In this document: in pieces, positions 32,325 through 45,744 of the stretch | Position numbering within the stretch: the first letter of the stretch is position 1 | How the letters are laid out: each line of letters opens with the position of its first letter | Source of the DNA: Casuarina equisetifolia | Lineage: Eukaryota; Streptophyta; Magnoliopsida; Fagales; Casuarinaceae | Direction: 5' to 3' | NCBI GenBank assembly: GCA_028551475.1 | Contig: CM052360.1 | Location: forward strand, 18,526,501 to 18,590,500 | DNA length: 64,000 bases | Notes under the pieces: generated by a model | What the model was told of the DNA's origin: nothing | Database searches by the model: none | What the model saw: the letters and a program-made list of their open reading frames with translations, nothing else | Program-made: the position numbers and the translations under genes

Positions 32325-34391
32325 CATGGTCAGGTTCCTATATATTGGTTAAGCCTTTGGATCTTCATTCTGTTGAGATCTTATGATATCTGGTACAAGA
32401 ATTTCTCTCTTTATGTTGCTCTTCATGAGGTTTAGAGCATGGAGGTAAAGATGAGGTGGGAAAGAAGAGAGTACCCATTGTTTTAGATGGTGAATGCTGC
32501 TGCTATTCTCACGATAGATGTTAACCTTCTTCTGAGAATTGTTATTGTTGAAGCAACCTTGTTGTAGACTGCTTCGATTCTCAAACTTGAGGTTCACATC
32601 CTTCAGAGACTTCTCATTGTCACAGCCGACCTTGTTGTGGACTGCTGTGTCGCTCAAGATTGAGGTTAGCCTTCTTCTAACCTTGTTCTGAGAGTTCACA
32701 TCCTGTAGACAACCTTGTTATAGACTGCTCTTTTACTCAAGTTTGGGGTTGACCTTCTAAGAGTTCTCATTCTTGTAGTTAACCTTCTACTGAGGGTTTC
32801 ATTGTTGTAGCTAGATATGATTCTGGAGTGTTTTTACTATAGTTATTGAAGAACTATTTCCTTGTACAGTTTACTCTTCAAATGCAAAATAGGTTGTCAT
32901 TTAACTTCCGAATATACGTATGATTCTGAGACATCTGCCCGATGGTTCATTGAATTACAATCCAATATGGTGCTTTCCCAAAAGTGAAATTTGGTTTCAG
33001 CATGAGTTTGTGAACATACTCAGATCAAACAGTATACATACATACACACAATAACCATAAAAGAATCCAGCATTCTGAGATAAACAAGAGGATGCATGTC
33101 TGTTAAAACTCCAGATGAAGGGTGGAATTTGAAGGCAAATTGGAACTCAAACCTATCTTCAAACTAATTACCTGAATCCGTAAAATGAAAGGTAAGGCAC
33201 CCTGAGATCGTAGAACCAGCACCTTAAAGTTGGTCCATATGATACTCAATTTTCTTTGTTATTGGTAATTATAGCCATTCTCCCGCTGTAATACACTTGG
33301 TCAGATGATAATAGTTGAAAAAAGGCACCATTGACCTGGACATGCTAAAAGCTTCCTGCCACTGTTGCAGCTGCATTTTGTTACTTTTAACTCCTTTTCA
33401 TGACCAATTTTTTACACATCCTCCACAAGGCCGGGGGCACCCTATAAATTCTCTCCTTGCTGCCAGGTTGCTCCTTCCCATGTTTCCTTTTCATTTCAGA
33501 CTCGGGAAAAAAGCAAGCTCAAATCTGCAAGGATAAAGTTTTTTTGGTAATTGGGCTTCATCATGTGGCCTTAAGACTTCTAATACTCTAACCCACCCGT
33601 CCTTCAATGTGGCATGTCAGTCGTTCCAAGGCCAACCCAACCTTTTTCTCCACATGACCCACCAGTAAAATAGTTCTGCTCTCTGGAACGAAGATATCAG
33701 ATTTTGCTCAGTTCCCAGTATAAATCTTATTTTCAGACCCCAAGAAAAGCTAGTTTTTTTTTTATTCCATTTCCAGATAATATTAGGTTGGAGCCAAACA
33801 AGTTTCTGGCCACAATCCTAAGGACAACTAGTTCGGTAAATGCAGTGCTATTTCGTCTAATCAATCAATCAATGATTGTCGATGCCACATGTTGAACTTC
33901 CACGACTGATTAATGGGTTTTGTTTAAGAATACTTTAATCCATGTCAAATATTCTGTTGTCGATATTTTGATTTATTAAAGAGGGATAACTCCACAGGAA
34001 CAACCCTTTAAAAAAAAAGTTGAATTATTACTAATTAAAGAATAATGAATATTATCTATACAAGGCAAGTCCTTTACATGATCCTCGATTAATTAACCAA
34101 AAATCGTATATTTTGGCCATCTATACCAATAATTTTGGAAAACAACACACTGACCACATGGAATTGCTTAAGCAAATGACCAATGGACTAAAATACTAAG
34201 AAAAGCTTATCCTTGCAAATCAATGTGCAAATAATACCATAATACATGCTTACCACTCTCGTAATATAAAAGAATCAAGTCCCAACGAGAATCAAGCATG
34301 GTAAGCCATATTAAAAGAGGGAGAAGATCAAATAAGTAACAGAGAAAATGGACCTAGTCACATGCTGAAATCAAATCACTCAATCCCCCAA
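32325..34391. other. intergenic with degenerate ~75-bp repeats
   Basis: No gene supported. From about 32557 to 32820 the block aaccttgtt-t-gactgct...ctcaa-tttg.ggtt recurs at about 32557, 32631, 32713 and, shortened, 32783, giving a degenerate tandem series just past the HGSNAT-like stop, probably in its 3' UTR or beyond. The remainder is AT-rich and unremarkable. Confidence 0.5.
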
Positions 34392-34724
34392 TCAATCAAG
34401 CCCTGCTGATACACAGGGTTTCATTTTCCAAACCACTTGACATCCCCGATCATACAACAGGGTTTCATTTGTCTTCTGGTGCACATCTGTGGTCAGAACA
34501 TGCTCGGCCACCCCCTTGGTGCTTCTGTCATGGCATGCTTCCACAGAGATAAAACCAACATCCGGGACACTTTTCAGCCTCCTCCCAACCCTGTTGCACC
34601 AAAAAATATTCTCTGACATCATCTCATTATTTGAGAACAAGAGCTTAGAATGGATGGTGCTTTCATGGAAAATGGCCTCCTCAAAACTTCTCGAAGTAGG
34701 CCCATCCGATGCTGTTTCAATGGT
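34392..34724 (-). other. unrecognised 111-codon open stretch, possible exon
   Basis: Minus-strand frame open from 34724 to a stop at 34392, protein-like in composition (contains SFEEAIFHESTIHSKLLFSN, ENIFWCNRVGRRLKSVPDVG, GVAEHVLTTDVHQKTNETLL). There is no ATG until mid-frame (34626, 34623), so it would need an upstream exon. I do not recognise a family; chance cannot be excluded. Confidence 0.3.
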
Positions 34725-37700
34725 TTAAAATATGCTTGAATTCCACAGGGTAAAGAATAGTCAAATACATGTTCTGCAGAAACCACAAAAACTAGTCTTT
34801 CCACTGTCATTGGTGGTACTTACTTCAACATGCACGCCAAAGCAACATGATCCTCCTCGTGTACAATGATACTGCATTTTTATATGAAGGAGACGCTTAA
34901 TAGGGCTGACAACTTAGGATTTCATAATGGCTCTGAGCTAAACAATCTTCCACGCTAGACTTTATCATCAGCTAAAGATTCTTCAAAAAAGAAAAAGTTG
35001 GGTTCTTCCCCATATTCGGCACAGATGAAAAGACAAAACTCATCATGAATAAATCTTGGATACATCACTATGAGATCTCCCTTATCATTTAGTTTGTTAT
35101 GACCGTAATAGAAAGCATTTTTTTTTTGAAAAACTTGTACTATGGGTATGAATTTTCTAAACGAAACCTTATATACTAAGAAGTTTCTTTTTATTCCTTC
35201 TTCTAGAGACTGGTTTTTACAAGAAACAATATAAATATGCATCTTCTAGGTTGAGAATGGCGTTCTTTTGCTTGATTTGATTTGATTTGATTTGACCAAA
35301 GCAAGAGAAAAGATTCCTGTTAGATTTGATTGATTGTGGTTAGTTTTCTTGGGAGGCAAACAAGGACAAGGTCATTTTTGTCATGGGGAAACTCAAAAGA
35401 TGGTGAGTAAAACCCATGATTAACGGTTGGTCTTTGGAAAACAGCAAGGGTCGCTTTCTGGCCGACGTGGTCCCCGGCGGCCAACGTGAGCCTCACCGCC
35501 ACTGGAAAATACAACCGTTGTACTGAGCCGATAATCAATACAACAATCCAAAGGCCAACGGTCGAAAGAAGCCTCTGGAAACGTCCGGCCGTTTTAAGAT
35601 AAAGCTCGAAACGTGGCAGAACCAATGAAAATCCATACTTACCCCCACCTTTTCGTCAAGCGAAATAAATATAAAAAGAAGGAATATATTCTATTTTTAA
35701 CTGGGATAAAAATTAATTTAACTTTAAGCGATGTATTGTGATTCTTATTCTTTTAGGGCACTAAAAATGTATATTTTATTATTTTATTCTAAAAGGTGAA
35801 TAACAAAAGAATTAAAATTTTTTCTTTTTAGTAATAACAACACAAAAAAGGAGCATAAAAGAGTAAGATGGAAAAAGAGACGGTTACTTAGAAAGTACGG
35901 CACAAGTTGGGGGGATAACGATGGAGGGGCAGCGGGGCCCGGTGGCTTGAACCTCGGCATTAGGAGAGATGCTTGACAGCTGGAGCCACATGAACGTGGA
36001 TGATTGATCAAGTCGGGACCCATTTTTTTGATGATCCAGCGAAGACCAGGCTCTCGGACAACCCATTTCAGAGAATGTTTAAGACATGCCGGGTCACCCA
36101 ATCCGACCCCATTGACCTAACTTTAAGACTGGCGTCAATGCCCTTAAACAGCCCCCACCTTTGTCTTCCACCATCTGCTTTGAGCCACACAATATGTATT
36201 TTCCTTTTTTAACTATTTTCACACATGTTGTTAGTGTGGTAGTCCGTGTCAACTATTTCTAACCTCTCTTTTAATGATAGTGATGAACTTTTTTTTCTCT
36301 TTTAATTGATGTTTAGCATATTGGAAAGGAGAGAAAACTCGAACTCAGACCGATAAGACTGAAATTGAATTTTTAATTTGACTTGAAATCATGAGAACTA
36401 CTAAAAATATATTATTTAATTTAAAATTTTAATTAAAAATGTGAGAAAGATTACACATAAGTTTATAATAAATGATTATTGAACTATCATAATATTTTAT
36501 AATAAATCTAAGATTACTCTTATTTAAAAAATGTCAACAAAAAAGCCCAACTCATATATTATGTTAAAAATTTGATGGTACTGAGTTTGTATCTTGTGAA
36601 AAAAATGCCGGCCCATTTGGTTGTATGACGTGGAACAAAGCACCAAAAGAAGCAGCCGGGGGAAGGAGGGAACATTGTTCTCAATGGCCATTATCTGCAG
36701 TGAAACACCCCACCGTGCTACAGCAACAGTGCCGTTGGTTGAAGACGACAAGACAATCAATAATGACAGGCTAAAAGACATCATCGACGACAGTTTTGCC
36801 AGATTGGGGCCACCAAACTTCAAACAATGGGAGAGAATGTCCAGCGGTTTCCTCTGTTTTTTTTTTTTTCTTTTCTTTTTTGGGCTTAAATTAAGTACCC
36901 TTCAATGGAAGGGATGGGGCCAGCTTTGGACCAAATCAACTACCTTTAATTGGGACATGCTTAAATTGAAGTTGCAGATCATTTCAAGAAACATGCGTAG
37001 CTTTAAAATAACGGGAAGGAGGAAAATTTGGATAAATAAGTAAAATCCTATTCAAGTCACTTATGAATTGTTTGGTGGGAGATTAACTTCCAAGGGATTT
37101 AAAACAAGTACTTTAGAAGTGTGACTGTGACTGACCGTGACCGTGACTTGAAATGGAATCGTTCATCCGGATCAATAGCCTACAATTTTATTGTTTAAGA
37201 AATCGGTGGCAATCCTTGGATGAATGTGAATGTGTAGATGTTCTTCTTATCTTTTGTAAGGTCATCATGAATAAGACATTTTCGCTAATCTTGCAAAGAA
37301 TGAGATATGGGATAGCGATTGAAGAGATGAAAGGGCGCAAAAAATTGTGAATATAAAGACTGAGTATTCAAATTAGGATTAGGAGAGGTTTTGAGGCTTC
37401 AAATCAGACTATTGGTTGGTAAAAGTTGCTATAATTGGCAATTTCGATCAACCCTAAAGGACTTGCCTTAGGGAATTAGGGTGTACCGTAAAGTGAATTT
37501 AATAAATCCGGTCATCAACCAAACCCCAGAAGGGCTTTTGAGTTCTTTAACATCGCTTTATGAGCTGGGTTCTGTCAAAAGAGAAAAAGGGGTACCCTAT
37601 GCGGACAACTAATAACTGTTTAGAGATAAGACAATGTCCAGAGAGAGAGAGAGAGAGAGAGAGTAGCAACGAAGATCAAAAGCAACTATAGTGGCTAAAG

Positions 37701-38705
37701 ACTGCTAAACTTCGCCATTTTTATTAAACCCAAAAGACTCTTTTGGTTGTCTAACATGCCCTAAGGATTTAGGGTTACCAACCAAGAAACTTTGCAACCT
37801 TCATTACCATACACAAAACCCCACAAGTAGTCCTATCACGAAGCTAACCCAAAAGAGCTTCTTAGTTGTTTAACGTGTCCCATCGAGTTAGGGCTGCCCT
37901 AAAAGAACAACTGATAACCGTTTAGAGATAAGACAGCGCTTAGAGAGAGCTTTTGAGGCTCAAAAAATATAATCACAAAAGCCCTTTTGGTTGTCTAACT
38001 TGCTCTAGGGAGTTCTAGGGTTCTCTAGATGAAATTTTTACAACCCCCATAAACCCACAATCAACCGAAGCTGACCCAAAAGGGGTTTTGAGCTCTTTGT
38101 TCAAAATAGTACATGAGAAAATATTTGCTTAGATTTTAGGATATGATTATGCGGATTAAATTTTGTCGAAGGCAGTTTTGGCGTCCCCTAGACTAAAAGA
38201 TACCCAACCTTGATTGCCATTTAAGAAGACCTAGAAGAAGGGATCTTGAGGAGTTTTGAGTGAACTGGGGTTCCAAGCAAGGAAAAAAAGGGCCGTCGGA
38301 ACAAGACAAAGAAGTAACCGTCGCAGGCGTGGATTTCGTTGGATGCCAGGCTGACGCATGAGCCCTCGCCCCTCGAAGCCCCCCCACCCCCCACAGATGA
38401 TTAGCCCTCACATGGTCTCGCTGTACACCTCGGCCCCACTTCCACCCTCTCTAAAACCCTCCTTCCTATTTTCCACTTCTTTTCCACTTTTTGTTTTTTT
38501 TTTTTGGCTGTAATTTGACATTTTCTTTCCCAAACTGCCCATGGATTATACCTAAATTGCACCATTTGCCTACCCTGCTGTCCACTCTTTAAAACTCCCC
38601 TTCCCATCTGCTTTTCAGCGCACAGAGCTTTTGTAGACAGAGCAAGCAAGCAACCAAGAAAGCAGAGTTCTTTACAGGGACTGTTCTCCTCTTAGGCTGT
38701 GAAAG
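34725..38705. other. intergenic with diverged repeats, upstream of PIP2
   Basis: No gene supported across about 4 kb. Notable: a GA microsatellite near 37638-37662; a degenerate repeat with units near 37456, 37757, 37874 and 37999, each like cc-taggg-tttagggtt preceded by agctcttttgg-tgtctaac; and two copies of ataaccgtttagagataaga (about 37610 and 37915). Poly-T and a C-rich run lie at 38380-38400. Leader and promoter of the aquaporin are within the last few hundred bases. Confidence 0.45.
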
Positions 38706-39880
38706 ATGTCGAAGGAAGTGAGTGAGGAGGGACAGAGCCACCAGCATGGCAAGGACTACGTCGACCCCCCACCGGCTCCTCTCTTCGATATGGGAGAGTT
38801 GAAGCTCTGGTCTTTCTACAGAGCTCTCATCGCTGAGTTCATCGCTACCCTCCTCTTTCTCTACGTCACTGTCGCCACAGTCATCGGGGAAATGGCTGCG
38901 CAAAAGAACGTGGCCAAACCCTGTGGCGGTGTGGGGGTTCTCGGTATAGCGTGGGCCTTTGGTGGTATGATCTTCGTTCTCGTGTACTGCACCGCCGGTA
39001 TCTCTGGTAAGTAAGCATGTTACAATGGTTGAATGTTTATAAACTCTCCTTTGTTAGTTTGTTTTGGTGACGGGTTTGTTGCTTTGTAGGTGGGCATATC
39101 AACCCTGCTGTCACGTTCGGGTTGTTCTTGGCCAGGAAGGTGTCGCTGATTCGGGCGGTGTCATACATAGTGGCTCAGTGCTTGGGAGCTATGTGCGGTG
39201 TTGGGTTGGTCAAGGCTTTCACTAATTCCTTGTACGAAGGGAACGGCGGTGGTGCTAACGTTGTAGCTGGCGGTTACAACACCGGCACAGCCTTGGGTGC
39301 TGAAATCATTGGAACCTTTGTGCTGGTCTACACCGTTTTCTCAGCCACCGACCCCAAGAGGAGCGCTCGTGACTCACATGTGCCTGTATGTAACCTTTCC
39401 TTCTAAATTTTCCAACTTTTATGGCTTCAAGTTCAAGTTTTGATCCCTCTTTTTAGGCCATATGGTAGTGAATAGCTTTGTTTTACTAACTTGATCCGAG
39501 GTTCATAATTGTTTGCGTGCAGGTTTTGGCTCCACTCCCCATTGGGTTCGCCGTGTTCATGGTGCACTTGGCCACCATCCCCATCACTGGAACTGGTATC
39601 AACCCTGCTAGGAGTCTGGGTGCTGCCGTCATCTACAACCAGAAGAAAGCCTGGGATGACCAAGTAAGTGTTCATCTATATAAACGCCTGAACTTGTTAA
39701 ATGGTTACGGATTTCGACCCTTTTGAGTGAGTTTACTAACAAGTGGGGTGTCTGATGCAGTGGATCTTCTGGGTTGGTCCTCTTGTGGGAGCACTGGCGG
39801 CGGCGGCTTACCACCAGTACATACTGAGAGCAGCAGCCATCAAGGCTTTGGGATCCTTCCGCAGCAACCCCACCAACTAA
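38706..39880 (+). CDS. PIP2: PIP2-type plasma membrane aquaporin
   Basis: Plasma membrane intrinsic protein that conducts water (and possibly H2O2). Four exons: 38706-39006, 39090-39385, 39523-39663, 39761-39880; 858 nt, 285 aa, the normal PIP length and the usual three-intron layout. Seen: N-terminal [16 protein letters not shown]; first NPA box [11 protein letters not shown] spanning the exon 1/2 junction; loop-B phosphorylation site [29 protein letters not shown]; selectivity-filter His in [13 protein letters not shown]; second NPA box [11 protein letters not shown] with the filter Arg; C-terminal GSFRSNPTN, a PIP2-type tail with phosphorylatable Ser. The short N-terminus and long C-tail separate it from PIP1. 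Context suggests orthology to Arabidopsis PIP2;8 or its PIP2;7 sister. No lesion. Confidence 0.96.
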
Positions 39881-41499
39881 AGAGAGACAAAGCACAGCCC
39901 TCAACCCTCAACCCCCCCAACCCCTCAAATGTCTCATTTTTCTGTCGCCCATATTTGTCTGTTTGCATGTGTGTATTGAGAGGATGTTGATGATGACCCT
40001 TCTTCTTTTTTCCCTGCTCTCTTTACAATTTAATCTTAAATTATTAGCATTGTATGTGTATTATTATTATTATTGTTCATGACTAGTGGTGGTCCTGCTC
40101 CTTTAAAATCCCTGTTCTACTCTCTGGTTCTCTCTCGAATCTTCTTCAAGTAACCTTTAATTTTAGTGAAAACGGTTAATGAATCCAATCAAGAGGAGGC
40201 TTCCTTCTAGGTGCCCCTGGAGAGAATGGATAAGATGCTCTCTGATATCGAGCTTTCTCATCCATTCTGGAAAGGCGGAGAGATAGTGGTTTGCCCGTCC
40301 ACACCCAATGGGACAAAGCGAAAGAAAGGGGAAGCATATTGGTTCTCGAGATGTGGCCACGTGGCATGAGAGCATAGGTCACATGTCATGGCATCACATG
40401 GGTGGTGGGTGAAAGAGAACAAACAAAAGGAGAAAAGTAAAATTTTTCAATTTTTGCCTTTATTTTTTACTTTTTAAATTTAACCACCTAGAATGGGAAT
40501 CCTGGTCACGTCTTTTCACGCTGCTGGCTCGTCTCTTTGAAGGCTGTCTGAGGTAGTGGTCCTAAAAGGGTCAAAATCCGAGCTGTCAGTGGTCCAAGTT
40601 CCACCTCAAAATCCTTTCGTCACGGGGCCTATTCCTCTTCTTCTTCTTCTTCTTCTTCAAAATTTGCATCGTTGGGTATTTGGAAAGATATCAAACACCG
40701 AATGGTACATTTCAACCAAGAGGGGTGTCAGAAGTGGTTGGTGAAAACCTTGCTTTATCATCAATGAAGTGAACACGAGATAGGTTCCACAGTAAGAGCC
40801 CAGTACAGCTCGCAATGTAAAAGGAGTTCCCTCCGCTTGAATTACAACATTTTAAGGAAGTTGCCACCTAATTTGAAAGACCACGGCTTTGATGAAACCG
40901 AGCTAATTTTCTGTCACACTTTTGAACTGCGGTCCCCTTTTCCGGAACTGCAAAGCCCATCTAATTTCCTGCTAACTTAAAGAACTACAACTTCTTCCTT
41001 TTTTCTGAACCTATATCAAGTTAACAAGGGATTCCATTAGGATTTGGCTTTCTACCTTGAAAAGGGAACTTACTGAAATTTTCTGTTTGAATTTTCTCAG
41101 TTTTAACTGCAGCTCCCTTTTTGTGAACCGAAGGCAACAAGGAATTCCCTCCGCTTGAATTGTAGCTTTTAAGGATGAAACCTTCGTGTGTAACCCAAGA
41201 TGAGACAGGAATTTGCTGACACACTTTTCTTCTTAGTACCGTATCATCATCATTCCAATTAGAAACGAGAGCATTGAAGCTGACCAGGCCGCTTACATCA
41301 AAATGAAATTTCATTTGAAAATTTTGCATGAGTTAAACACATATCATACTCGGGAAACAAGTTAGCAGAACATTGAAAATGGCCATTGCCATCCAACTTT
41401 CACCATGTATATAATGGTCATGCTCCATTGGACTCGGAGTTGTACAATAAGACAAAAAACATCAACATACAGTGCGTTACTCAACGCAGATAGATACCT
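39881..41499. other. PIP2 / SYF2 convergent intergenic region
   Basis: PIP2 ends at 39880 and SYF2 at 41500, facing each other. Includes the PIP2 3' UTR (ttattattattattattg near 40060), a TTC microsatellite (about 40631-40657) and a diverged pair around ttccctccgcttgaatt (about 40827 and 41145). No gene is supported. Confidence 0.5.
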
Positions 41500-43610
41500 T
41501 TAGTCAGGCAATGCAGTTCCTCTCTCAAGATTGTTCTTAATCTCCAGCGTGTATTTACCAAAGGCTCGCTCAATCTTCTTGTTGAAATGCTCATTACGGT
41601 CATTGATCGAGTCAATATCCTTCTCTTCATGGAACCTTCTCCTTCTGCTAAATGATCCGCGTTTCTCTTCCCGCTCCTTCAGTTCCTTCACCATCTTATC
41701 AATCTTTTCCTCTGAGACCTTTGGAGCCTGCGAGATACAGGACAAAACAGAGAGCTCATGGCCACTTCTTTGGATGAGTTACTATTAAGCCATATCTACC
41801 AAAGTTTTCTACAAAAAAAATCGTACCTTCCCATATTGAAGACTGGAAGCATCACGGTAGAACTCTGGATCAGCTTCTTTCATTCTGTTGTACTTCTCCA
41901 AATCGATGTCAACATTCTTCGTCCGCTTTTTGTAAGCATTGTACAATGTTTTCTGATTGAAAACTGTTCAAAAGACACGTTAGCATCACTTTTAAATAGC
42001 AATTTATCTATCAGAGACAGAAATAAGATTCATAATCATTAGGCTACAACAAATTAAAACCCGTCTAGAACAGTAGTCTAACAGGTTTCCTTTTCCAAAG
42101 TCCACAGAACCCGGCCAGATTTTATAATCTTGTTGAGCAGAAATATATCTGCAACCCAGCGTTTACAGATTTATTAATTGAATCCACAGCTAACTGTTCA
42201 TTCCAAGATACACACACGTCAACAAAGGAAAACGAAGTTTGACTGTCTTTATGAAGACATACATAATTTAAGAATGCAAACATGATAAAATAGGAATAAA
42301 CCAATACAAGTATATAAAAACATACCATCCCAGCCATATGGAGCAGGATCCTTCTCCCATTTCTTATATTTTGACTCTGCTGCTTCTTGCGTATCTAGCA
42401 TATAAGCCTTTGTCATATCCAGACCATTTGCATCTAGAAGTTTTCCAATTTTTTTCTTCCTCTCATCAAGCCATTTTTGTTTAGATATGCCCCTTGACTC
42501 GGTTGGTGCTTCCATTCTTTTCTTTTCAGCTGCGATTTCTTTTTGATTGTCACTTTTTGCCTTCATCTGCCATTGTGCAACCATAAACCAAGTGAGTTTC
42601 AAAAGGTTCATCAGAAGTGAACATCGTGGAACTATTATTTTCTTAAACTCAATCAATTTCAAAACATAAGCTTATTTTCTAAACTTATTTGACACCTCAC
42701 CATCTTATTTCTCAACTCCCACAATTTCTTCTTCCTCCCTGTCAGTTTTGTAACATCTTCCACATTCTCCTCAACAGGATAGTCTTTTTCACCATCAGCA
42801 TGATCCTCAAAATCCTGTCTGTTGTCGTGTAGATCTTCATCCGGCTCTGGTGCACTAGAATTGGATTGAACACTCAAACCAGTAGGCTGCGATATTTCTG
42901 ATAGAAATAAGTACCAAGGTTAAATAAGGGAAGTATGAAAGTGAAACAGAATGCATCAAGCATCATGTTATATAGCAATACATTATGGTACAGAACATAG
43001 AATCTTGCAAGTGAGATATTATACTAAAAAATCAATTTAGACACCTAAATTTTTCATATTTCAAGGAATTAGACAATCTTATATGCTAAGGAGGGCAGAG
43101 GTCTAAATAAAGAGAAAAGTACAGAACCATCAACAAAATAAAGAAAGAATGTAAATCCCTTATCTCCCTTGAATGATGATAAAGAAGGAAAAGGATCAGA
43201 CCATGCAATCATTGTGGACTTAAAGATGGTGAAGAAAAAAGTAAACAAATTTTTCAAACAACAATGTGCTGCTAGGTCCTACAAAGCGTTAATAACTTTC
43301 CTACTACAAACCTCAAGAGGAAAACCATACAAAAGATAGCACCGAAAACTCAAGGAAGCTTTACACCCGAGTTATTGGTAACCAGAGTAGAAATCAAGCA
43401 ACAAAGAGACAAATCAAGATGCAAAAGACCTTATAGACTAGAGTTACTAAACAATCAATATAGTACATAAAACAGGAGTAGCTGACCTGATTCCTCTTGC
43501 TCCATCCTAGCCTTGTATTCAGCTATGATTTTGAAGCAGTATTCGCTGCATTCATGGTAAGGATTTGATGCATTCCTGCAGTCCGGGTGTACTCCTCTTT
43601 CATCAGTCAT
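41500..43610 (-). CDS. SYF2: pre-mRNA-splicing factor SYF2 (GCIP-interacting family)
   Basis: Component of the Prp19/NTC-associated spliceosome complex in the nucleus. Five exons on the minus strand: 43610-43487, 42897-42701, 42566-42326, 41963-41827, 41727-41500; GT-AG borders, 927 nt, 308 aa. Seen: an N-terminal exon with HPDCRNASNPYHECSEYC; acidic stretch EDHADGEKDYPVEENVEDV; SYF2 domain from KKKLWELRNKM through KYNRMKEADPEFYRDASSLQ; and the highly conserved C-terminus RRRRFHEEKDIDSINDRNEH ending ERGTALPD. Lys/Glu-rich helices fit the family. Exon 1 (124 nt, ending in phase 1) matches in size, phase and sequence the first exon of the neighbouring PEARLI-4 gene. Confidence 0.95.
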
Positions 43611-45744
43611 TTTCCCAGAAGCTTGCCTCCTATTGCACCACCTCAGTTACCTGAACAATGCAGTCCCAGAACTAAATCTTTAATCGCAATGGGAAAACCT
43701 TACCATGCGGGAACTATTTTCCACCCAATTATCACTATAAGGTGAAATTACCATGGGACGATGCTTCAAAATACTCATTTTTTGATGATTTCCAAAACCT
43801 AAAAAGGAATTTGAAAAGGGTTTCTTCCAACTAGAGTATATATTTCTTGTCGCAAGTACTGAAGGCATTCTTGAGCAACTACGATATATGCGAAATCACA
43901 CAAAAAAAGCTGAATAACTATTCCTGTTTTCAGTTCCCGGGAAAACCGAGAGAGAAAAGAGCAAGAAAATCAGTAGTTCTACAAAATTCCAACTAGCAAA
44001 CAAATAATAAGCACGAGAGACATTTGAGCTGATTATCTTACTCAATTCGATAACCTAAAAGAAATAGAAAGATAGAAACTCCGCTTTCCATGTCTTTCTC
44101 AGGCTTTTCCCCCGGTTTCTCATAGTCCAAACACGCATAAAAACAAAATTCCAAACCAACTTAAATCACAAAAAAGAAACTACTTCGATTGCACAAAGAT
44201 GAAAGAAACTAACCCGTGAAGTAAATTGGCTTCGGTTGCCAAGCGCGCTATCTAGGGCTTTCTTTTCTGGGAAAAGAAGAACCAAATCTACGAAGGGAAG
44301 ATTGCGACTTAGATAAACTTTTTGGGTACTTCCAGCAATTCCTTCTACGAATCGCTGGCCCTCTATCTAGTCGGTGAAACTTGCCAAAAAGCGAGTTGGA
44401 CCGTCGGGTCGGCCTGTATGACCAATTTGGTACTGTTTTGGATCCGTACGAGTGAAATTCAAATCTTATTTTTAAATGGTATATCTTAATAAAATTTATT
44501 AGGTACCATCATGTTTTCTATAAAAATATAAAAAATAAAAAATTAAGCATTTTACTTTTGCAATTTATTTTTAAATTTAATTAAAACTCTGTTTTGCTGT
44601 TCGGGTTGTTATTGGGCCCTAGGATTTTAGATTCCTAGTAGGCCGGGCTTTGCTTTTACTTGGGCAATAAAAGGACCTTTTTTTTAGCATGATGTATTAG
44701 TCAAGAATGATTTCTACTTGTTCCTAATCTCGAGTGCATGTATGTCTGATTCCACCTCGTAAATGGGACCTGACACCCTACGCGAAGAGTATTCCTTTTT
44801 ACCATTTTGTGGGGTTGATTTGATCTGGTGATTCTAAAAGGTGTGACAGCATAGGAGAATTCACCTTTATCATGCCACAAATACATACGTGAAGGATTTT
44901 ATGTATTCCGGAATAAAATCAATCTTTATGCCTACAAAACAATGATTTACTTTTTATATTGAAGTTTTCATAGACTAAGAAATCATTAAATTTTTTTCTT
45001 TGGTTATAATAACTCATATGAGACAACTGTTGTAAAATTTTTCACAACTTCCTACTTGATTGATAAAATTAACGCTTGACCATTATGTATAAAATTAACA
45101 TTTATCCTAACTCCTAATTTTGACTCTATACAAATATTTATCTGCTATAGTTGCTTAATGGTTATTGTAAAACAAAAAATCATATTGAAGAAGAAAATAT
45201 TTATGATATGCCTTATAAGTTTGAACAATTTTTTTTTTCTCAGTGAAGTCTTTTAAAAAGAAGTGGACTTAAGCTTTCAAGATAATATTAAAGCCAATCT
45301 TTCCTCATGTTCTAACCCAATCTCATAAATGAGAGTTAGTTTTTCACTGGCAAAAAACTAAACTTAAACTAAACTTATAATATATCTTATAAGCTTGAAC
45401 AACCCTTCTCCTCAATGAGAGTTTTTCTACCGAAGAGTGTAATCCAACAGACTGGAGACCGAGTGAATGTCGTTAGACTAATGCCAAGGAGTAGTTGGTA
45501 AGCAAGAACTAGAAAGGCAAAAAGAGCAGTAATGCAAATAAGATAAGTGTGTTTAATGAGAACAAATGAAACTGGTCTTCTGAGTCCACGCCTTGAATCA
45601 CATTATTTCAAAAGTAGTAAAAACATGCAAACATCACGCTTGAGCTTATGCTCTTGTATAATGGCAGAACAATATGTTCAAGCTAATGTTCTTCTATAAT
45701 TATACAGCACTGAAACCGAAACCTTTTGGTTGTTTACAGATGCC
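43611..45744. other. SYF2 upstream region and AT-rich spacer
   Basis: Two minus-strand genes flank this. The SYF2 leader and promoter lie right of 43610, probably up to the start region near 44220-44340. Past 44450 it is AT-rich. A short diverged duplication around ataagtttgaacaa / ataagcttgaacaa lies at about 45213 and 45389. No gene supported. Confidence 0.5.

Noticed and set aside
32349..32699. 116-codon minus-strand open frame
   Set aside because: Lies on the degenerate repeat downstream of the HGSNAT-like gene; Asn/Ser-rich with no family likeness.
35320..35625. 101-codon minus-strand open frame
   Set aside because: No recognised domain, no splice context and no neighbouring exons; kept as chance.
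36621..37043. 140-codon plus-strand open frame
   Set aside because: Passes through a poly-T run (coding poly-Phe) and has no recognised motif.
37638..37662. short direct repeats considered as an array of spaced repeats
   Set aside because: It is a simple GA microsatellite; no spacer/repeat structure.
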